Assembly: GCA_045106765.1 (NCBI GenBank)
Contig: JBGCFD010000059.1
Coordinates: 1-64,000, forward strand
DNA from: CAJQQY01 sp045106765
Lineage (GTDB): Bacteria; Bacteroidota; Bacteroidia; Chitinophagales; Saprospiraceae
Length of the DNA stretch: 64,000 bases
Direction: 5' to 3'
The notes under the pieces were generated by a model. The model searched no databases, was not told where the DNA came from, and saw nothing but the letters and a program-made list of their open reading frames with translations. How positions within the stretch are numbered: position 1 is the first letter of the stretch; each line of letters opens with the position of its first letter. Of the stretch, positions 16,650 to 26,255 are shown in pieces. The position numbers and the translations under genes were made by a program.

Positions 16650-19600
16650 CTATTTTAAAATAACTAGTTTTTCAAAGTCACTTTCTGTATTTATTACATC
16701 GCCAGTCGCCCCTGTTCCTCCAATCTTTACTTTGTACAAATAAACACCTCGACCAAGCTGATCGCCATATTCATCAGTTCCATCCCATTGGATACCAGTT
16801 ACACGTGTACCTTCGGTCATGATTTGCTCATCGATGGTTTTGACGAGTCTTCCCGAAACGGAGAAAACTCTGATTTGTACATCGACAATTTGATTTGGTA
16901 GGTTATGTTCGAATTGGAAAGAAGTATTATCCATAAAAGGATTTGGATAATTCAGTACATGTTCAAGTGCTACTTCTGCTGAACTTGCTACGACAAATTC
17001 TGTGTAGCCTTCTGCGGAATTATTGGAAACATCCCATGCACGAACCTTAATTTTATGTAATCCTTCTTCCAAGTTAAATAAAGGATAACGGACCGTACCT
17101 TTGGTATAATCATCCAACTCTGATTCGTAAAAATCATTGAGCACATAAGTGTTTTGAGTATTTTGATCTAAAACACCTGTGAGATCGTGTCCGATACTGT
17201 TACCTACAACATTAATACCATTGTCATCAGATAGCTTGGCTAGAAGAACTGGGTTTTCGTCCGTAATTCCTCCGAAGACAAATTCTTCGCTATTCATATA
17301 TACCTCAATCAATGGCGGTTGGTCATCAGCGATAGCATTTGGGTCAGTTCCTCCTATGATCATTTTATCGTAATAACCTGAGGCATCAGTAGCGACACCA
17401 TCGTGGGCGTAGTAACTGATTTTCCCATAATCATATGCATAATTAATATCTTTAGGGACGACGAAAGTAAAAGTAAAAGTACCATTGGTTACACTCGCTA
17501 TCCCCTTAAAAATAACGTTTTTTTGTAATTTAAACTCGTAAATTGGACTTCCTGAATCTTGATTAAGCGTCGTTACTTTGATTGGTTTATCAAAAATAGT
17601 TGGGAAAACTTTCCCATTAAAATCACTTAAAAGATTTCCATTAAAATCTTCAATTTGCCCTTCGATGGTTACTTTTTGCAAAGCTTGAATGGTATCTTGA
17701 CTAGTGGTATCAATGACACTTCCGTTAATTTTGGTTGTCACAATATTATATTCAGGAATTGCTAATTTTTGAGAAGGATCACCGATTAGGGCAAATTTTC
17801 TTTTGTTTTGAGTATTTCCCAAATCATTTTTTGCCATTCTTGCAACATCCCCAATGGTAAAGATTTGTCCATTTTCTCGATCAAAAATATTTCTAAATAC
17901 AGCATCAGTCAATTGTTTATTTTGAGAAGAATAAACAGCACGAACGGTTGTGAATAATCCAATTACTCCGCCCTTTTCGTTGATCAGAGAATGTTCACCT
18001 GCAGTTACATAATTCGGTTCATCGTAACCGGTAAAAGAACAAGTTGCGGTAACGAGAAGCGGTAATTTGTCAAAATTTTCCCAATCCACAATGTGTTGAG
18101 TTCGTAAAACTCGCTCCTGCGCCCAACCACCTCCACCTCCGTGACCGAGGTAATTCATGACTAAGTTTCCTTTAAACATGCTTTGATTAATCGCCTCTGT
18201 TGCTGCTGGGAAACGTTGGCCACCAGAGGTCGAAACTTGCTGGTAAGCATCAAAGAAAATTTTATCATGATTAAAAACTTTATGCTCACCTTCCGCTAAT
18301 TGGGAAACTTGATCTGCTTGTTTTGTATGAATACTGTTATCTTCATCATCTCCCACAAAGGTTAATCGATTTCTCCAATCACCTAAAGTTTCAGGATTGG
18401 TATCATAATTAATAATTTTATTAACTACAGCTTGCGCTTCCTCTTCATTTTTAAAAGGTAATCGTCCGACAGCAATATCTAAATCACCAGTCAAGGTCGA
18501 AGTCCCTTCTCCAGAACTCAATAAACCAAAAAAGTCGTCGGATGGATATGAATTGATAGGGTGAAGAGATTGATTGGTTTCGTAGGCTGGAATTAAATTA
18601 TGAAAAATATCTCCATCCGCACTAGTATTCAATTCCTTGATATTTCGATAGTCAAAAGAACCATCTCCAAAAAGGAGAAGGTATTTGAATTGACTAGATC
18701 GGTCATTCAACATTTTGGAGAAATCTCGAATAGCGCAAATGTCTTGCGCTCCTCCTGAGAATTCATTATAGATTTGATCTATTCGAACTTTTTCAACGAC
18801 TAAATTGCTATGAGTGACTCGGTGTTCTCTTATTTTTTCAGCTACATCCTCAAAGTTTTTATGATAAACAATGACCATGTCAATATTATCTAAACCATGT
18901 AAATTTTGATTTTCAATTTTTCCAATTGCTTCCGCTGGGAATAAATTGTCAGCTCCCTTGAAGGCTATAAATCTTTTTAACGTGGCTGTTTCTGCACCAA
19001 AAATTTTAAGACTTCCCTCGGATGCTTCTTGAGAAAATGGATTAAGTGGATTAGTTACATCCCAAATGGTCACCCCTTCTGCATTGCTTAATTCAAATGT
19101 GGAAGAGGAATAATCCAAAGTTTTTTTATCAGTAAATTTGAGTTGACTACCTGACATTTGAAGTTTTTGTCTAACATTCAAACCGATATAATCTAACCAA
19201 CCTTCGCTTTCGCCAGTCCCAGAGTATTTTACCGTAAAACTAAATGTACCATTGGTCGGTTGGAAAGTTTCGATGAAAGAACCTGTTTTGGCAAAAGTAT
19301 CTTCCCCCTGGTCGAGTTGTACATTTCCGATAGAACTAGAGATAAACTCTTGCCCAGAAGTAGTTACTTTAAAAGTAGTGTTTGAATTACTTCTAGAAAC
19401 AAAACTTCCTGTCAAAATTGCATCTTCTCCTGCTTCTAGATTCTCGAAGGAAAAAAGATTATTATAATTCCGTTCAGTAACTAAAGAAAAAAGATCACCT
19501 ACAAATAATTTTCCAGAACCTTGTGCGCCAGACCAATCATGCAAAACATTTCTTTGGTCATCTTCGAAGTGAGTGAAGCCATCAAAACTAGTTGTGGTGT

Positions 19601-20516
19601 ATGATGTACTTGTTACCGAAACTTGGTTTTCAACTCTTTTGCCATTGTCTGTCCCTATTTTTATAAAATAAAATTTAGCATCAGTATAGATATTTTTTTT
19701 GTAGACAAAAGCATTTGAAGTCGTATTGAAATTCCATTCTCCAGGACCTTCACCATAAAAAAGAATGTAATCATCACTATCAAAAGAACCATCACTTTCT
19801 CCTCTGACAAAAACAGCATTTTCTTCCAAATCGTCAATTCGATCGGTATCATTTAATTCAGGAAGCATTCCTCCTCCATTGCCAAGCACTTGGATTTTTC
19901 GAGGATCAATATTATCCAAATCATTGATTCCTAATTCTGTTTTTAAAAAATCATAAGTGAGTTTATACATTCCATCTTTATCCACCTTTATTTTATAAAT
20001 ATCGCTGTCTGCTAATTTGGAAGTATAAGTTGGAGGACCACGAAAAGCAAGAGTAGGAGTGGAAGAAGGAGTGAAATAAACATTTATTTCAATACTAACT
20101 ACTTTTTGGAAACCGCCAGAAGGTGATTTGATAATTGGAATAAATGAAAGATTTCCGAAGTATTGTTGTTTATTTTGAGTAATTTCTTTTTGAAAAACCA
20201 ATTGATCTTGAATAAAAGCATCATCTTGTGTCGGCTTTTTATCAAGAGGTTGATATTCAACATTGATAATTTCTACAGAAAGATTACCTTTAGAATTCAC
20301 CTGAAAACGATGAGTTGCAATTGGAAGAGAAGGGTGAGCATTCTGATAAATGGCTCCATCAAATGAAAGAATTTCTAGAGGATCATTTAAGTCATATGGA
20401 TTATGAATAATCGGATCTTCCGACCAATCAAATCGATCTACCATATTATGTGTCGATTGTCCAAATGAAAAAGAAAAACTTGCGATCAAAAACAGGGGGA
20501 GAAAAATACTTTTCAT
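16650..20516 (-). CDS. porU: Type IX secretion system sortase PorU
   Basis: 1288 residues, in the size range of PorU. The signal peptide (MKSIFLPLFLIASFSFSFG) is followed by an N-terminal beta domain. The C25 gingipain-type peptidase domain has the catalytic His792 in NYLGHGGGGGW and Cys826 in VTATCSFTGYDEP. An Ig-like stretch comes next, and the protein ends in a C-terminal sorting-like domain (NYPNPFMDNTSF, VQIRVFSVSGRLVK, GRGVYLYKVKIGG). PorU removes the sorting domain of T9SS cargo and joins the new C-terminus to a lipopolysaccharide anchor at the cell surface. It keeps its own terminal domain in studied species. porV lies downstream on the same strand, and the porP/sprF-gldJ pair runs divergently from the other side. 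Confidence 0.96.
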   Translation of the reverse strand: MKSIFLPLFLIASFSFSFGQSTHNMVDRFDWSEDPIIHNPYDLNDPLEILSFDGAIYQNAHPSLPIATHRFQVNSKGNLSVEIINVEYQPLDKKPTQDDAFIQDQLVFQKEITQNKQQYFGNLSFIPIIKSPSGGFQKVVSIEINVYFTPSSTPTLAFRGPPTYTSKLADSDIYKIKVDKDGMYKLTYDFLKTELGINDLDNIDPRKIQVLGNGGGMLPELNDTDRIDDLEENAVFVRGESDGSFDSDDYILFYGEGPGEWNFNTTSNAFVYKKNIYTDAKFYFIKIGTDNGKRVENQVSVTSTSYTTTSFDGFTHFEDDQRNVLHDWSGAQGSGKLFVGDLFSLVTERNYNNLFSFENLEAGEDAILTGSFVSRSNSNTTFKVTTSGQEFISSSIGNVQLDQGEDTFAKTGSFIETFQPTNGTFSFTVKYSGTGESEGWLDYIGLNVRQKLQMSGSQLKFTDKKTLDYSSSTFELSNAEGVTIWDVTNPLNPFSQEASEGSLKIFGAETATLKRFIAFKGADNLFPAEAIGKIENQNLHGLDNIDMVIVYHKNFEDVAEKIREHRVTHSNLVVEKVRIDQIYNEFSGGAQDICAIRDFSKMLNDRSSQFKYLLLFGDGSFDYRNIKELNTSADGDIFHNLIPAYETNQSLHPINSYPSDDFFGLLSSGEGTSTLTGDLDIAVGRLPFKNEEEAQAVVNKIINYDTNPETLGDWRNRLTFVGDDEDNSIHTKQADQVSQLAEGEHKVFNHDKIFFDAYQQVSTSGGQRFPAATEAINQSMFKGNLVMNYLGHGGGGGWAQERVLRTQHIVDWENFDKLPLLVTATCSFTGYDEPNYVTAGEHSLINEKGGVIGLFTTVRAVYSSQNKQLTDAVFRNIFDRENGQIFTIGDVARMAKNDLGNTQNKRKFALIGDPSQKLAIPEYNIVTTKINGSVIDTTSQDTIQALQKVTIEGQIEDFNGNLLSDFNGKVFPTIFDKPIKVTTLNQDSGSPIYEFKLQKNVIFKGIASVTNGTFTFTFVVPKDINYAYDYGKISYYAHDGVATDASGYYDKMIIGGTDPNAIADDQPPLIEVYMNSEEFVFGGITDENPVLLAKLSDDNGINVVGNSIGHDLTGVLDQNTQNTYVLNDFYESELDDYTKGTVRYPLFNLEEGLHKIKVRAWDVSNNSAEGYTEFVVASSAEVALEHVLNYPNPFMDNTSFQFEHNLPNQIVDVQIRVFSVSGRLVKTIDEQIMTEGTRVTGIQWDGTDEYGDQLGRGVYLYKVKIGGTGATGDVINTESDFEKLVILK

Positions 20517-20748
20517 CTTTTGTGTAATTTTTATTTATCCCAAAATTGCTCAGGACAAAATAAGCTGTTGCAATTAATTGTTATAGAAACGTTAACGCTA
20601 TTTGTGTATTGCTTTGTTAAGAATTTACTTTACATATTTTTTGTTAAAAAAAACATATTAAAAAGATAGAGTAAATTCGTTCCAAATTGTCAATACACTT
20701 TTAGCAAAATTACCTATTTTAAATTTTTGACCATAACATTTTTAGTCA

Positions 20749-21756
20749 ATGCAAAGACATAACTTTCTTATCTTAATAATTGCTATGATGTGGAGTTTTT
20801 CTTCACAAGCTCAAGATCCAATTTACAGTCAGTACTATGCAGCACCTCTGCAACTGAATCCTGCATTTGCAGGAAATACCTATTCACCACATATTGCCAT
20901 CAATTATCGAAATCAATGGCCATCATTAAATCAAGCCTATGTAACTTATTCTGTTTCCTATTCTCAGTTTTTTAAAGATTTTAATAGTGGAATTGGTTTA
21001 ATGATATTAACAGATGATGCGGGACAAGGTTTATATAAGACGACTAAAGTTAGTGGAGTATATTCCTATAAATTACAAATAAATGATAATTTGAATTTGA
21101 AACTAGGGTTGGAAGGAAGTTTAGTTCGAATAAATTTGAATTGGGATAAATTAATCTTTCCAGATCAACTTGATCCAGAGTTAGGGCCTTTTAGTGGAGG
21201 AGGAACACCGTTCCCAACGTCAGAAATTCGACCTGAGAACCTGTCTAATAATTATTTTGATGCTTCGGCAGGACTTCTTTTGTATAGTTCTAATTTTTAT
21301 GCAGGGGTTACGACCAAACATTTGAATACCCCTAATGAAAGTTTTTTAGAAATAAACGAAAATTTAGACGGAGGATTACCACTTCGATTAGGTTTGCATG
21401 CTGGATATGAATTCAAAATAAGAGAAGGCAATAAAAAAAGACAAGCCTCGTTTATATCACCAAACGTAATGTTTGTGAAGCAAGGTGATTTCGGACAACT
21501 CAATGTTGGAGCCTATGGAAATTTAGGTGCTATTTTTGGAGGACTCTGGTATCGTCAAGGTTTTGCGAATCCTGACGCAGCAATAGCTTTAGTTGGATTT
21601 CAATCAGGCGGCTACAAAATTGGATATAGTTATGATATAACTATTTCAAAATTGACACTAGGTCGTTCGGGAGGAAGCCACGAAATTTCATTAATTATGA
21701 ATTTTGATAAACCAGAAAAGGTCGATTATAATGACTGTTTTGGCTTATTTAGATAA
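20749..21756 (+). CDS. PorP/SprF-family type IX secretion membrane protein
   Basis: 335 residues. After a signal peptide (ending SSQAQ) comes the family start DPIYSQYYAAPLQLNPAFAG, followed by the recurring NYRNQWPSL and a barrel-like pattern ending in GGSHEISLIMNFDKP. PorP/SprF proteins are outer-membrane barrels that hold or partner T9SS parts. PorP is a core ring component, while SprF-like copies serve single adhesins. Its place between porU and gldJ, away from any adhesin, makes a general T9SS role more likely than the copy at 49613. It faces porU across a 232-bp intergenic region and shares no overlap with gldJ (306 bp apart). Confidence 0.9.
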   Translation: MQRHNFLILIIAMMWSFSSQAQDPIYSQYYAAPLQLNPAFAGNTYSPHIAINYRNQWPSLNQAYVTYSVSYSQFFKDFNSGIGLMILTDDAGQGLYKTTKVSGVYSYKLQINDNLNLKLGLEGSLVRINLNWDKLIFPDQLDPELGPFSGGGTPFPTSEIRPENLSNNYFDASAGLLLYSSNFYAGVTTKHLNTPNESFLEINENLDGGLPLRLGLHAGYEFKIREGNKKRQASFISPNVMFVKQGDFGQLNVGAYGNLGAIFGGLWYRQGFANPDAAIALVGFQSGGYKIGYSYDITISKLTLGRSGGSHEISLIMNFDKPEKVDYNDCFGLFR

Positions 21757-22062
21757 AAGATCAAAACCATAATTAAAATTTAGGAAATTGCTGGATGGGA
21801 TTATTTTTTATGACAGTTTTGCCATCCTTCCTAACTTCCTAATTATATTTGTGTTTAATTAAAGAATGATCGTAGGAAATGAAAATATTTTCATTTCTAC
21901 CCGTATCAAAATTAATTATTTGATGCAAATAGTAAGAAATTTATCAAAACCCCTAAATTAATTCAGAATAATTTAAAATTGAATAGCAACAAAAGTTAGC
22001 TATTTAAAAAATTAACTATATTTGTCAGTCATTTTTTTAACTATCTAAAGTAAAATTCAAAA
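21757..22062. other. gldJ upstream region with hairpin and perfect palindrome
   Basis: The first part holds an imperfect hairpin (TAGGAA...GGATGG at 21780-21800 against CCATCC...TTCCTA at 21822-21842), a likely terminator for the PorP/SprF gene. At 21876-21897 there is a perfect 22-bp palindrome centred on AAAATATTTT. A further -7-like TATATTTG occurs at 21844-21851, and the gldJ -7 element is at 22017-22024. Confidence 0.6.
22017..22024 (+). promoter_or_regulatory. -7 element of the gldJ promoter
   Basis: TATATTTG matches TAnnTTTG and lies 38 bp before the gldJ ATG. The -33 site is not clear. Confidence 0.5.
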
Positions 22063-23565
22063 ATGAGAAAAGTGTTGCAGTACCGATTTCTATTTATCCT
22101 TTCCTTATTAGTGCTAGCTTCGTGCGGGAAAAAAGAAAAATCATCCTCTACTGGTTGGAATTATAACGACCAAAAATGGGGAGGATTTGAAAAACAAGAT
22201 TACGAAGGTCAAGTTACTGGTCCAAACCTTGTCTTAGTTGAAGGTGGAACATTTTCCATGGGAACAGTTGAGCAAGATGTAACCTTTGATTGGAATGCTG
22301 TTCCGAGAAGAGTTACCGTTTCTTCATTTTATATGGACGAAACTGAAGTAAGTAATATTGATTACAAAGAGTACCTATATTGGTTAGGAAGAGTATTTGG
22401 AGAATCTTATCCAGAGGTTCGTATCAATGCATTACCTGATACATTAGTATGGCGAGAAGAATTATCCTTTAATGAGCCATTCGTTGAAACGTATTTCCGT
22501 CACCCATCTTACAACGATTATCCAGTAGTAGGTGTGAGCTGGTTACAAGCCAATGAATTTTGTAAATGGAGAACTGATCGTGTAAACGAGATGATTTTAA
22601 TTGAAAAGGGAATTTTGGAAACAAATCCTGAACAAAGAGATGAAGATAACTTCAATACTGAAGCATATCTTTCAAACCAATATGAGGGTAGCGTTAGAAA
22701 AAATTTGAAAGATCATAAAACTGGTGGTGAACGTAAGGTTCAATTTGAAGATGGAATTCTTTTACCTTCCTATCGATTACCGACAGAGGCTGAATGGGAA
22801 TATGCCGCTCTTGCTCTAGTTGGAAATCAATCTTCTTCAAAAGATGAGTTGATTACTGACCGTCGAATCTATCCTTGGAAAGGGACTACCGTTCGATATG
22901 AAAGAAGAGATAAATCTCAAGGAGCTATTCTAGCTAACTTCAAAAGAGGACGAGGTGATTACATGGGAATGGCTGGAAAATTGAATGATAAAGCCCACAT
23001 TACTTCTCCAGTAAGAGCATTTTTGCCAAATGATTTTGGTTTATATAATATGGCTGGGAATGTAAATGAGTGGACAATGGATTTATATCGTCCAATGACG
23101 AATGGAACACTTCGAGATTCTGAGAATCAAGAGTTAAATCCTTTCCGTGGGAATAAATTCGAAACAAGAGTTTTGGACGAAAATGGAGCTCCAGTTGAAA
23201 AAGATAGTCTAGGCCGAATCCGATATAGATATGTTGAAGATGATGAAGCTGCAAGTCGTGAGAACTATAAAAGAGGTCAAGTATATAACTACCTAGATGG
23301 TGATGAAGAGTCTGAAGCATCTTATAACTACGGTGTAACTACTTTGATTAGTGATAAAGCACGTGTAATTAAAGGAGGATCTTGGGCAGATAGAGCCTAT
23401 TGGTTAGCTCCAGGTGCTAGAAGATTCAAAGAAGAAGATAAAGCTGATCGAACTATTGGTTTCCGTTGTGCAATGACTCGAACAGGTGGGCCAGAAGGAA
23501 ATGAGGATACAGGTGGAAATAAATTCAAAATCAAGCGTAAAAAAGTAAAAAGGAAATATAAATAA
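22063..23565 (+). CDS. gldJ: Gliding motility / T9SS lipoprotein GldJ
   Basis: 500 residues. A lipobox (VLASC, Cys near residue 21) marks a lipoprotein. The body is a formylglycine-generating-enzyme (SUMF1)-like fold, with VEGGTFSMGTVEQD, RRVTVSSFYMDETEVSN, YPVVGVSWLQANEFCKWR, LPTEAEWEYAAL, GLYNMAGNVNEWTMD and VIKGGSWADRAYWL. The start STGWNYNDQKWGGF and these motifs match GldJ in particular, not the paralogue GldK. GldJ supports the T9SS motor and stabilises GldK in gliding species. Whether this cell glides is not shown. A basic tail (KFKIKRKKVKRKYK) ends the protein. A strong terminator follows at 23584, then murF. Confidence 0.94.
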   Translation: MRKVLQYRFLFILSLLVLASCGKKEKSSSTGWNYNDQKWGGFEKQDYEGQVTGPNLVLVEGGTFSMGTVEQDVTFDWNAVPRRVTVSSFYMDETEVSNIDYKEYLYWLGRVFGESYPEVRINALPDTLVWREELSFNEPFVETYFRHPSYNDYPVVGVSWLQANEFCKWRTDRVNEMILIEKGILETNPEQRDEDNFNTEAYLSNQYEGSVRKNLKDHKTGGERKVQFEDGILLPSYRLPTEAEWEYAALALVGNQSSSKDELITDRRIYPWKGTTVRYERRDKSQGAILANFKRGRGDYMGMAGKLNDKAHITSPVRAFLPNDFGLYNMAGNVNEWTMDLYRPMTNGTLRDSENQELNPFRGNKFETRVLDENGAPVEKDSLGRIRYRYVEDDEAASRENYKRGQVYNYLDGDEESEASYNYGVTTLISDKARVIKGGSWADRAYWLAPGARRFKEEDKADRTIGFRCAMTRTGGPEGNEDTGGNKFKIKRKKVKRKYK

Positions 23566-23583
23566 TTTCTTTAATGCCTTTTG

Positions 23584-23624
23584 AAAAAAAGTCCCTACAT
23601 TTCTTGAATGTAGGGACTTTTTTT
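23584..23624 (+). terminator. Intrinsic terminator after gldJ
   Basis: A perfect 18-bp stem: AAAAAAAGTCCCTACATT (23584-23601), loop TCTTG, and the complementary arm 23607-23624 ending in a T7 run. Its A/T-symmetric base would also work on the reverse strand. Confidence 0.9.
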
Positions 23625-23780
23625 GGTTATTGTGAAGGTTTAATCTTTTTCAGATAAGTTTTGTGATCAGTTTTAAAATTAGAAATAAGACCAATCGAGA
23701 TAATTGTTATTTTTAAATTTTAACTGAATTAAAATTTTGAATTTTTTTAAGAAAAATACAAGTGATAAACAACTTTAAAA

Positions 23781-25085
23781 ATGGATGAAATAGAATTTAT
23801 TTACACTCTTTTTCAAAAACATCCCAAAATAATAACTGATAGTCGCAAAATTAAAGAAGGATGTTTATTTTTTGCATTGAAAGGAGATCGATTTAATGGA
23901 AATGAATATGCGCAGGAAGCTATTCAAAAAGGAGCCTCATATGCCATTATTGATGAGGAGAAATATAAAAAAGATGATAAAACAGTTTTGGTAGATGATG
24001 TGCTTTCGACTTTACAAAAGCTAGCTACTTTTCATCGAAGGAGAATGATCATTCCAATCATTGCTATTACAGGATCTAATGGAAAAACGACTACAAAAGA
24101 ATTAATTTCTGTTGTTCTAAATAGTCAATATTGTTGTCATTCCACTAAGGGAAATTTGAATAATCATATTGGAGTACCTTTGACTTTGCTTGAATTGACA
24201 TCAGAACATGAAGTAGCGATTATTGAAATGGGTGCAAATCATGTAGGAGAGATAGATTTTTTGTGTAAAATAACTGAACCCACTCATGGAATTATTACGA
24301 ATATTGGAAAAGCACACTTAGAAGGATTTGGAGGAGTTGAGGGAGTTAAAAAAGGGAAATCTGAATTGTATAAATTTATTCAATGGCAAAATGGAGTTGC
24401 TTTTGTAAATATGAACGAGTCATTTTTATCCGAACTATCTAAAGGAATAATCAAAAGAGTTTTTTATAAAAAAACGGAACAGCCTAGCCCTTCAGAAGCA
24501 GCTTATGAAACGATTTTTTACCAAGAATCTCCTTTTGTGAAAGTTGGCTTCTTAGACAAAAATGAGGAAATCATTTCCATTCAAAGCCAATTAATAGGAC
24601 AATATAATTTTAATAATATTATGACTGCTATATCGATAGGAAGATATTTTAGAGTTCGTCCAAAACGAATCCAAGAAGCTGTAGAAAATTATACCCCTTC
24701 CAATAATCGATCTCAATTAGTCAAAAAAACAACGAACACCTTCATTCTTGATGCTTATAATGCTAATCCTACGAGTATGAAAAATGCTTTGGTTAATTTT
24801 GGGCAAGTAGATGCAAATAAAAAAATAGCTATTTTAGGAGATATGCTGGAATTGGGAAAATTTAGTGACGAAGAGCATCTTAAAATTGCTCAGCAGGCAA
24901 TTGAATTAAAATTGGATCAAGTTATTTTAGTTGGAAAGGAGTTTTCCAAAATAAAAATAGAGGGTGTTCAACATTTTGAAAATGTCAATGATTTAAAAGA
25001 GCATTTTGTAATAAAAGATTTTCAAGAAACCTATTTTTTAATTAAAGGATCAAGAGGAATCAAATTAGAAGAATTTCTATCTTAA
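23781..25085 (+). CDS. murF: UDP-N-acetylmuramoyl-tripeptide--D-alanyl-D-alanine ligase MurF
   Basis: 434 residues, normal for MurF. It adds D-Ala-D-Ala to the UDP-MurNAc-tripeptide, the last cytoplasmic step of the peptidoglycan peptide stem. Domain 1 has DSRKIKEGCLFFALKGDRFNG, the usual MurF/MurE substrate region. Domain 2 has the ATP loop ITGSNGKTTTKE (Gly98 to Lys102), then KGNLNNHIGVPLTLL and VAIIEMGANHVGEI. Domain 3 has LDAYNANPTSMKNAL and GDMLELG, both typical of MurF, and VILVG, FLIKGSRGIKLEE. It lies downstream of gldJ but behind a strong terminator, so it probably has its own promoter. It converges on the arginase-like gene with 43 bp between stops. Confidence 0.96.
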   Translation: MDEIEFIYTLFQKHPKIITDSRKIKEGCLFFALKGDRFNGNEYAQEAIQKGASYAIIDEEKYKKDDKTVLVDDVLSTLQKLATFHRRRMIIPIIAITGSNGKTTTKELISVVLNSQYCCHSTKGNLNNHIGVPLTLLELTSEHEVAIIEMGANHVGEIDFLCKITEPTHGIITNIGKAHLEGFGGVEGVKKGKSELYKFIQWQNGVAFVNMNESFLSELSKGIIKRVFYKKTEQPSPSEAAYETIFYQESPFVKVGFLDKNEEIISIQSQLIGQYNFNNIMTAISIGRYFRVRPKRIQEAVENYTPSNNRSQLVKKTTNTFILDAYNANPTSMKNALVNFGQVDANKKIAILGDMLELGKFSDEEHLKIAQQAIELKLDQVILVGKEFSKIKIEGVQHFENVNDLKEHFVIKDFQETYFLIKGSRGIKLEEFLS

Positions 25086-25128
25086 GTCATTGTTTAGCAT
25101 GATGAGTTGTTTGATTGAGGCTGAAAAG

Positions 25129-26232
25129 TTACGAGAATCGTCTAAAAGCATTTAATAAACGTTCTGCTAATTCCTCTCTACAAGCCATTTGATAATCTAA
25201 ATAAGAACAAGGAATAAGTTTATGCCGGTCTAATTTCTTTTTAGTTTTTACAGGTACCTGCATCCACCATCTTCCTGTTTTTTCACTTTTCCAAAAAGTA
25301 AGCGAGTAGGCTGTATTTTTAGTGTCCACTATGTATTCAATTAGTCCATCTGTTGATTTAGGATAATCATTTTTCCTATGATAAAAACCATCTATACAAT
25401 ACCAAACTAGTTGAGCTGTTACATGTGCAGACTGTAGATTGATATCCAAATCAGATTGGTATCCATAAAATCCGACGGATGATGTTTTTTCGCATATTCC
25501 AGCATATCTAGCTATTTGACAAGCTTCTTCAGTAAAAAAACCACTAGGAGTCGGATTGTTTACTCCAGGACATTCAGAGTATCGAATTGCATTTAAGTTA
25601 AAACACATCATATCGGCATCCCGAATAATCGGTTCAGAAAACTCAATATTATCTTTTAATTTTCCTAAACGTATAGCTTCGTAATTATTTTTATTTAAAA
25701 TTTTGAAAACCTCTGGAGTTGTAAAATGAGCTTGATACCCTAATACACTCAAATTAAACAGATGAGAAGTTCGGCTATCAATTATTTTATTCAAATAAGT
25801 TTGACGTTTGTTTCTTGGATTATTATACTTAATTTTTTCATCAACCAAAACTATATTGATGAGCTGTTTTCGATATTGGTAAGCATGGTATTGAGATAGT
25901 GCATATTCATCTTCTTGTCCAAGGATAATTGGAAAGATATTACTTTGTAGTAATTCTTTTAATATGGGAGTTAGAAAAGTTCCTTCCGTTTTTCTAGCGT
26001 TTCCAAGATCCACAATATTTAATTTTTTAAAAGGAAAATTAGTGGAGTATAAAATATTTCTAATAGCATTAGCTTCCTTATTCCCTACACCAATAATGGC
26101 GACATGGGTATTAGTAAGGTCTAGCGGGGAATTATCATGTAAGATGATTTTTTTACCAAACTGAGAGTTCCTTAGTTTATTAAAATTATTTAATTCTTTT
26201 GTATCTACAGGTGAAAACCAATTATTTATCAT
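25129..26232 (-). CDS. Arginase/formimidoylglutamase-fold protein, probably not catalytic
   Basis: 367 residues with the overall plan of the ureohydrolase (arginase) fold. However, the metal-binding signatures are altered. The usual GGDHS is GQEDE (105-109). The usual DAHxD region reads VLVDEKIKYN. The usual SFDxDxxDP reads CFNLNAIRYSECPG, so the three metal Asp positions are Asn212, Asn214 and Arg217. A long extra N-terminal region (HVAIIGVGNKEANAIRNIL) and a C-terminal extension ending ELAERLLNAFRRFS are present. A dinuclear manganese site cannot form from the visible residues, so a structural or binding role is more likely than hydrolysis (inference). Its position beside gldJ and murF may be meaningful. 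A -7 element TACTTTTG lies at 26255-26248. Confidence 0.75.
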   Translation of the reverse strand: MINNWFSPVDTKELNNFNKLRNSQFGKKIILHDNSPLDLTNTHVAIIGVGNKEANAIRNILYSTNFPFKKLNIVDLGNARKTEGTFLTPILKELLQSNIFPIILGQEDEYALSQYHAYQYRKQLINIVLVDEKIKYNNPRNKRQTYLNKIIDSRTSHLFNLSVLGYQAHFTTPEVFKILNKNNYEAIRLGKLKDNIEFSEPIIRDADMMCFNLNAIRYSECPGVNNPTPSGFFTEEACQIARYAGICEKTSSVGFYGYQSDLDINLQSAHVTAQLVWYCIDGFYHRKNDYPKSTDGLIEYIVDTKNTAYSLTFWKSEKTGRWWMQVPVKTKKKLDRHKLIPCSYLDYQMACREELAERLLNAFRRFS

Positions 26233-26247
26233 TTATTAAAATTTTCG

Positions 26248-26255
26248 CAAAAGTA
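26248..26255 (-). promoter_or_regulatory. -7 element upstream of the arginase-fold gene
   Basis: The reverse strand reads TACTTTTG (TAnnTTTG), 16 bp upstream of the ATG. No clear -33 TTG. Confidence 0.4.
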
